This document shows, piece after piece, positions 31,028 through 32,928 of a stretch of 32,928 bases of DNA (position 1 is the first letter of the stretch; every line of letters begins with the position of its first letter). The notes under the pieces were generated by a model that made no database searches, was not told the origin of the DNA, and worked only from the letters and a program-made list of their open reading frames with translations. The translations under genes and the position numbers were made by a program. The DNA is from Thermoplasmatales archaeon (lineage in GTDB: Archaea > Thermoplasmatota > E2 > DHVEG-1), in contig JAGMDE010000002.1 in NCBI GenBank assembly GCA_023128855.1, positions 1-32,928 on the forward strand, given 5' to 3'.

Positions 31028-32065
31028 TTATGATGAAGCTTGCTTTTCAATATTGTAAAGGCAGAACGGATCAGAATGAAGCTTTCCAGCGGTTGAAATA
31101 GAAACAGCCGCACAACCACCTTTGCAGCTTTTACCATGTTTACAATCAATACAGTTACCCTTTAGTTGTTCTTTTGAAAAATTTCTATTAAAAGCACAAA
31201 AACTAGAATCATTCCATATTTCCTTGATGCTTTTTTCCAGAATATTACCCTGAACAAAATTATCAGGTAGAGATAAACATCCAATAACGTTGCCATTACT
31301 CTGGATACCAAGAACACTCATGCCAGCTTGACACCCTTCCCAACGAGGAGAGAGCATAACATTGGGAAGAACCTTTGAATGATATCCTATGCAATGTGCA
31401 CCCATAACTGGTAGTTTTTCTATGCCATACTTCTTCCTACTGGTTGCAATAAACAAGGCAAGAGAGTAAAACTCTTTTTCAGTAAGATGAAATTTCTTTG
31501 GAAAACGACCAATCGGATCTGCTATCTGAATCTGCCAAGCTATATTTCTGTTTAGAATGAAGTTTTTCATATCGGGTATTTCTTTAAAATTTAGTTTATG
31601 AACCGTTGTGATAACGCTGGTGGGGATATCTGCAGTTCTAAGCAATTTTAAAGCATTCATACATCTATCAAAACTACCTTTGACGCCTCTTATTTTATCA
31701 TGGGTTTCAGCTGTAGCACCATCGATACTAACAGTTACTGCATATGGCTGAAGAGGTTTAATCTTCTTAACGATCTCATCATTAATGTTATAACCATTTG
31801 ACATAACTGTAAAATTCATTCCATAATCTTTGATTGCTTTCATGATTTCATACCAATCTTTACGTAAGAATGGTTCACCGCCCATACATGTAACCAATCC
31901 ACAGCCAAGCTCAGATAAATCCTGGAAAAGTTTTTTCATTTCATCAAATGATAACTCATAATCTCTGGTTTTACCTGCTGATGACCCGCAGTGCATGCAA
32001 TTCATATTGCATTCAAGGGTTAGTTCAATAACAGTAGAATAAGGAACAAGTCTTTTCTTAAACAT
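31028..32065 (-). CDS. Radical SAM/SPASM-domain protein
   Basis: 345 residues. The N-terminal LTLECNMNCMHCGSSAG holds the CxxxCxxC motif that binds the SAM-cleaving 4Fe-4S cluster, followed by the GGEPFLR SAM-binding strand and VSIDGATAETHDKIRG. The C-terminal SPASM region has Cys at CLSLPDN, CIDCKHGKSCKGGC and DPFCLYN for auxiliary clusters. Members include heme d1/AdoMet-dependent peptide-modifying enzymes and AhbD/NirJ-like heme proteins. The substrate cannot be decided here, and no small precursor-peptide gene of obvious type is adjacent, apart from the 72-residue membrane protein upstream. Confidence 0.88.
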   Translation of the reverse strand: MFKKRLVPYSTVIELTLECNMNCMHCGSSAGKTRDYELSFDEMKKLFQDLSELGCGLVTCMGGEPFLRKDWYEIMKAIKDYGMNFTVMSNGYNINDEIVKKIKPLQPYAVTVSIDGATAETHDKIRGVKGSFDRCMNALKLLRTADIPTSVITTVHKLNFKEIPDMKNFILNRNIAWQIQIADPIGRFPKKFHLTEKEFYSLALFIATSRKKYGIEKLPVMGAHCIGYHSKVLPNVMLSPRWEGCQAGMSVLGIQSNGNVIGCLSLPDNFVQGNILEKSIKEIWNDSSFCAFNRNFSKEQLKGNCIDCKHGKSCKGGCAAVSISTAGKLHSDPFCLYNIEKQASS

Positions 32066-32095
32066 CCCAAATCACTCTCAAAATAAGGAAAGAGA

Positions 32096-32125
32096 AGGTT
32101 TTTATATTATATTTTATAAAAACCT
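32096..32125 (-). terminator. Inverted repeat after the small membrane protein gene
   Basis: AGGTTTTTAT (32096-32105) and ATAAAAACCT (32116-32125) form a perfect 10-bp stem with a 10-nt loop overlapping the end of the gene at 32114. On the minus strand it is followed by a pyrimidine-rich stretch (TCTCTTTCC). Confidence 0.5.
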
Positions 32126-32332
32126 ACCCATCTGAATGAAATCATTTATACTGCCACCAGCATAACGCGATCCATTAGATGCAATATTTTGTAATATTAC
32201 TATTGCAAAGAATGCGAATAAGCTGGCAATCACTATATTTTTCCTTGATTTCACGGCCATGGATATTTCACTCTTTCCCAATTTTAGCATTTCGCCTGTC
32301 TCATTTAACAGACTGTTTAGTTTTGCGTTCAT
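32114..32332 (-). CDS. Small single-pass membrane protein (72 aa)
   Basis: The ATG at 32332 begins MNAKLNSLLNETGEMLKLGK; the longer frame to 32482 adds AT-rich, non-coding-like sequence. A charged helical N-terminus (1-30) is followed by one membrane segment (about 33-52, IVIASLFAFFAIVILQNI) and a short polar, Gly-rich tail. Family not recognised. It lies between the XPD-like helicase and the radical SAM gene, all on the minus strand, with its own terminator-like hairpin. Confidence 0.6.
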   Translation of the reverse strand: MNAKLNSLLNETGEMLKLGKSEISMAVKSRKNIVIASLFAFFAIVILQNIASNGSRYAGGSINDFIQMGRFL

Positions 32333-32487
32333 GTTTTTCGACCTTGCCAATATATTATAAATTTTTAGTATATTTAAATATGGTGTTATAAATATCACAA
32401 AAAGACGATATTTTGTTATATATGGAACATATGGCACAAAAAAATAGCATTTACAAGAATATTTTACTATGAACAACAACAAAAAAT

Positions 32488-32928
32488 TTAATTTTTCATG
32501 AAATTTCTTATATCTTTAATAATATCGTTTGATTCATCAATATCTCTAATATACTTTTTAAAACGCGGAGCTCTATTATCTAGAATGACAGCTACACCAC
32601 GATCTTTTTCATCGCGGATAAGGCGACCAATAGATTGTAGAAGCTTTCTAGCAGTAGGTGCCTCAACTGTGTACTCCCAACCTTTTCCAAACTTAATATC
32701 ATAATACCTTTGAAGTCCTCGTTGTCGAGCAGTTGGCTTAGGATAGGGAATACCAACGATTGCTGCTATCTCTAATTGTTCAGCTGGAAAATCCATTCCC
32801 TCGCTTATTCTACCACCAATCACAGAAAAAAGAGCAGCACCTTCACCATCTTGATTGCCGTGATCTTTAAAATTAGAAACTAATTCCATCAGAGCTGTTT
32901 GAGACATCTCCCGCTCTTCAAAATAGAT
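32488..32928 (-). CDS. XPD/Rad3-type DNA helicase, 3' part only
   Basis: The frame is open to the window edge; the ATG at 32907 is internal (upstream codons read IYFEERE). About 146 C-terminal residues are visible. Helicase motif V is GGRISEGMDFP and motif VI is QSIGRLIRDEKDRGVAVILDNR, the pattern of the Rad3/XPD/DinG superfamily-2 helicases with an iron-sulfur cluster in the missing N-terminal part. Archaeal XPD unwinds DNA 5'-3' in repair. DinG cannot be fully excluded from this fragment. Confidence 0.85.
   Translation of the reverse strand: MYFEEREMSQTALMELVSNFKDHGNQDGEGAALFSVIGGRISEGMDFPAEQLEIAAIVGIPYPKPTARQRGLQRYYDIKFGKGWEYTVEAPTARKLLQSIGRLIRDEKDRGVAVILDNRAPRFKKYIRDIDESNDIIKDIRNFMKN

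Overview
This window looks like part of a low-GC archaeal chromosome or metagenomic contig. The signs are a FEN1-type flap endonuclease with a C-terminal PCNA-binding motif, archaeal PurP, an archaeal RNase J, an XPD/Rad3-type helicase, tRNA genes without an encoded CCA, TATA boxes about 25 nt upstream of several start codons (leaderless transcripts), and Shine-Dalgarno motifs on others. The density of secreted peptidases (M28, C1A and C25-like) is what is known for protein-degrading Thermoplasmatota of the MBG-D/Thermoprofundales kind. That placement is an inference; I could not run any search.

Region 1 (1-6.8 kb) holds three secreted M28 peptidase paralogues (the first cut by the window edge), with a sulfotransferase and a divergent alkaline-phosphatase-superfamily gene between them. 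Region 2 (6.8-15.9 kb) is the most unusual part. Two almost identical tRNA-Gly(CCC) genes each sit in a sandwich: a 24-25 nt copy of the tRNA 5' end, a plus-strand secreted peptidase, the intact tRNA, a minus-strand secreted peptidase, and then a copy of the tRNA 3' end. The four cargo genes differ (C1A with Fn3-like domains, C25-like, M28, C1A with beta-helix), so simple tandem duplication does not explain the layout. A helical protein of unknown function lies between the two modules, and a truncated ORF lies beside the last tRNA fragment.

Region 3 (15.9-18.5 kb) has a second sulfotransferase and a secreted beta-helix protein. Both have a TGACTAATTAGTCA palindrome centred about 114 nt upstream of the start codon, which suggests one shared regulator. 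Region 4 (18.3-22.9 kb) is mostly housekeeping: a small gene, DUF4314, PepE-like peptidase, FEN1, an MFS transporter and ornithine carbamoyltransferase. Region 5 (22.9-25.7 kb) is a divergent pair of secreted proteins (C1A with lectin-like domain; a DUF4430-like lipoprotein candidate) sharing an operator-rich promoter. Region 6 (25.7-32.9 kb) is housekeeping again: PurP, membrane proteins, RNase J, a YhaM-like OB-HD exonuclease, a Trm112-like zinc protein, a radical SAM/SPASM protein and the end of an XPD-like helicase.

A second theme is a shared C-terminal tail. Five secreted proteins of unrelated fold end in a basic/hydrophobic helix built around Phe-Pro-x-hydrophobic-x-x-Leu-Leu, and a decayed copy survives in an intergenic gap at 19.5 kb. 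It may be a sorting or anchoring tag. The four M28 paralogues all lack the first zinc-ligand histidine (His-Tyr-Asp-Ser is Leu-Tyr-Asp-Ser). Two genes appear to start at ATT and CTG behind strong Shine-Dalgarno motifs.
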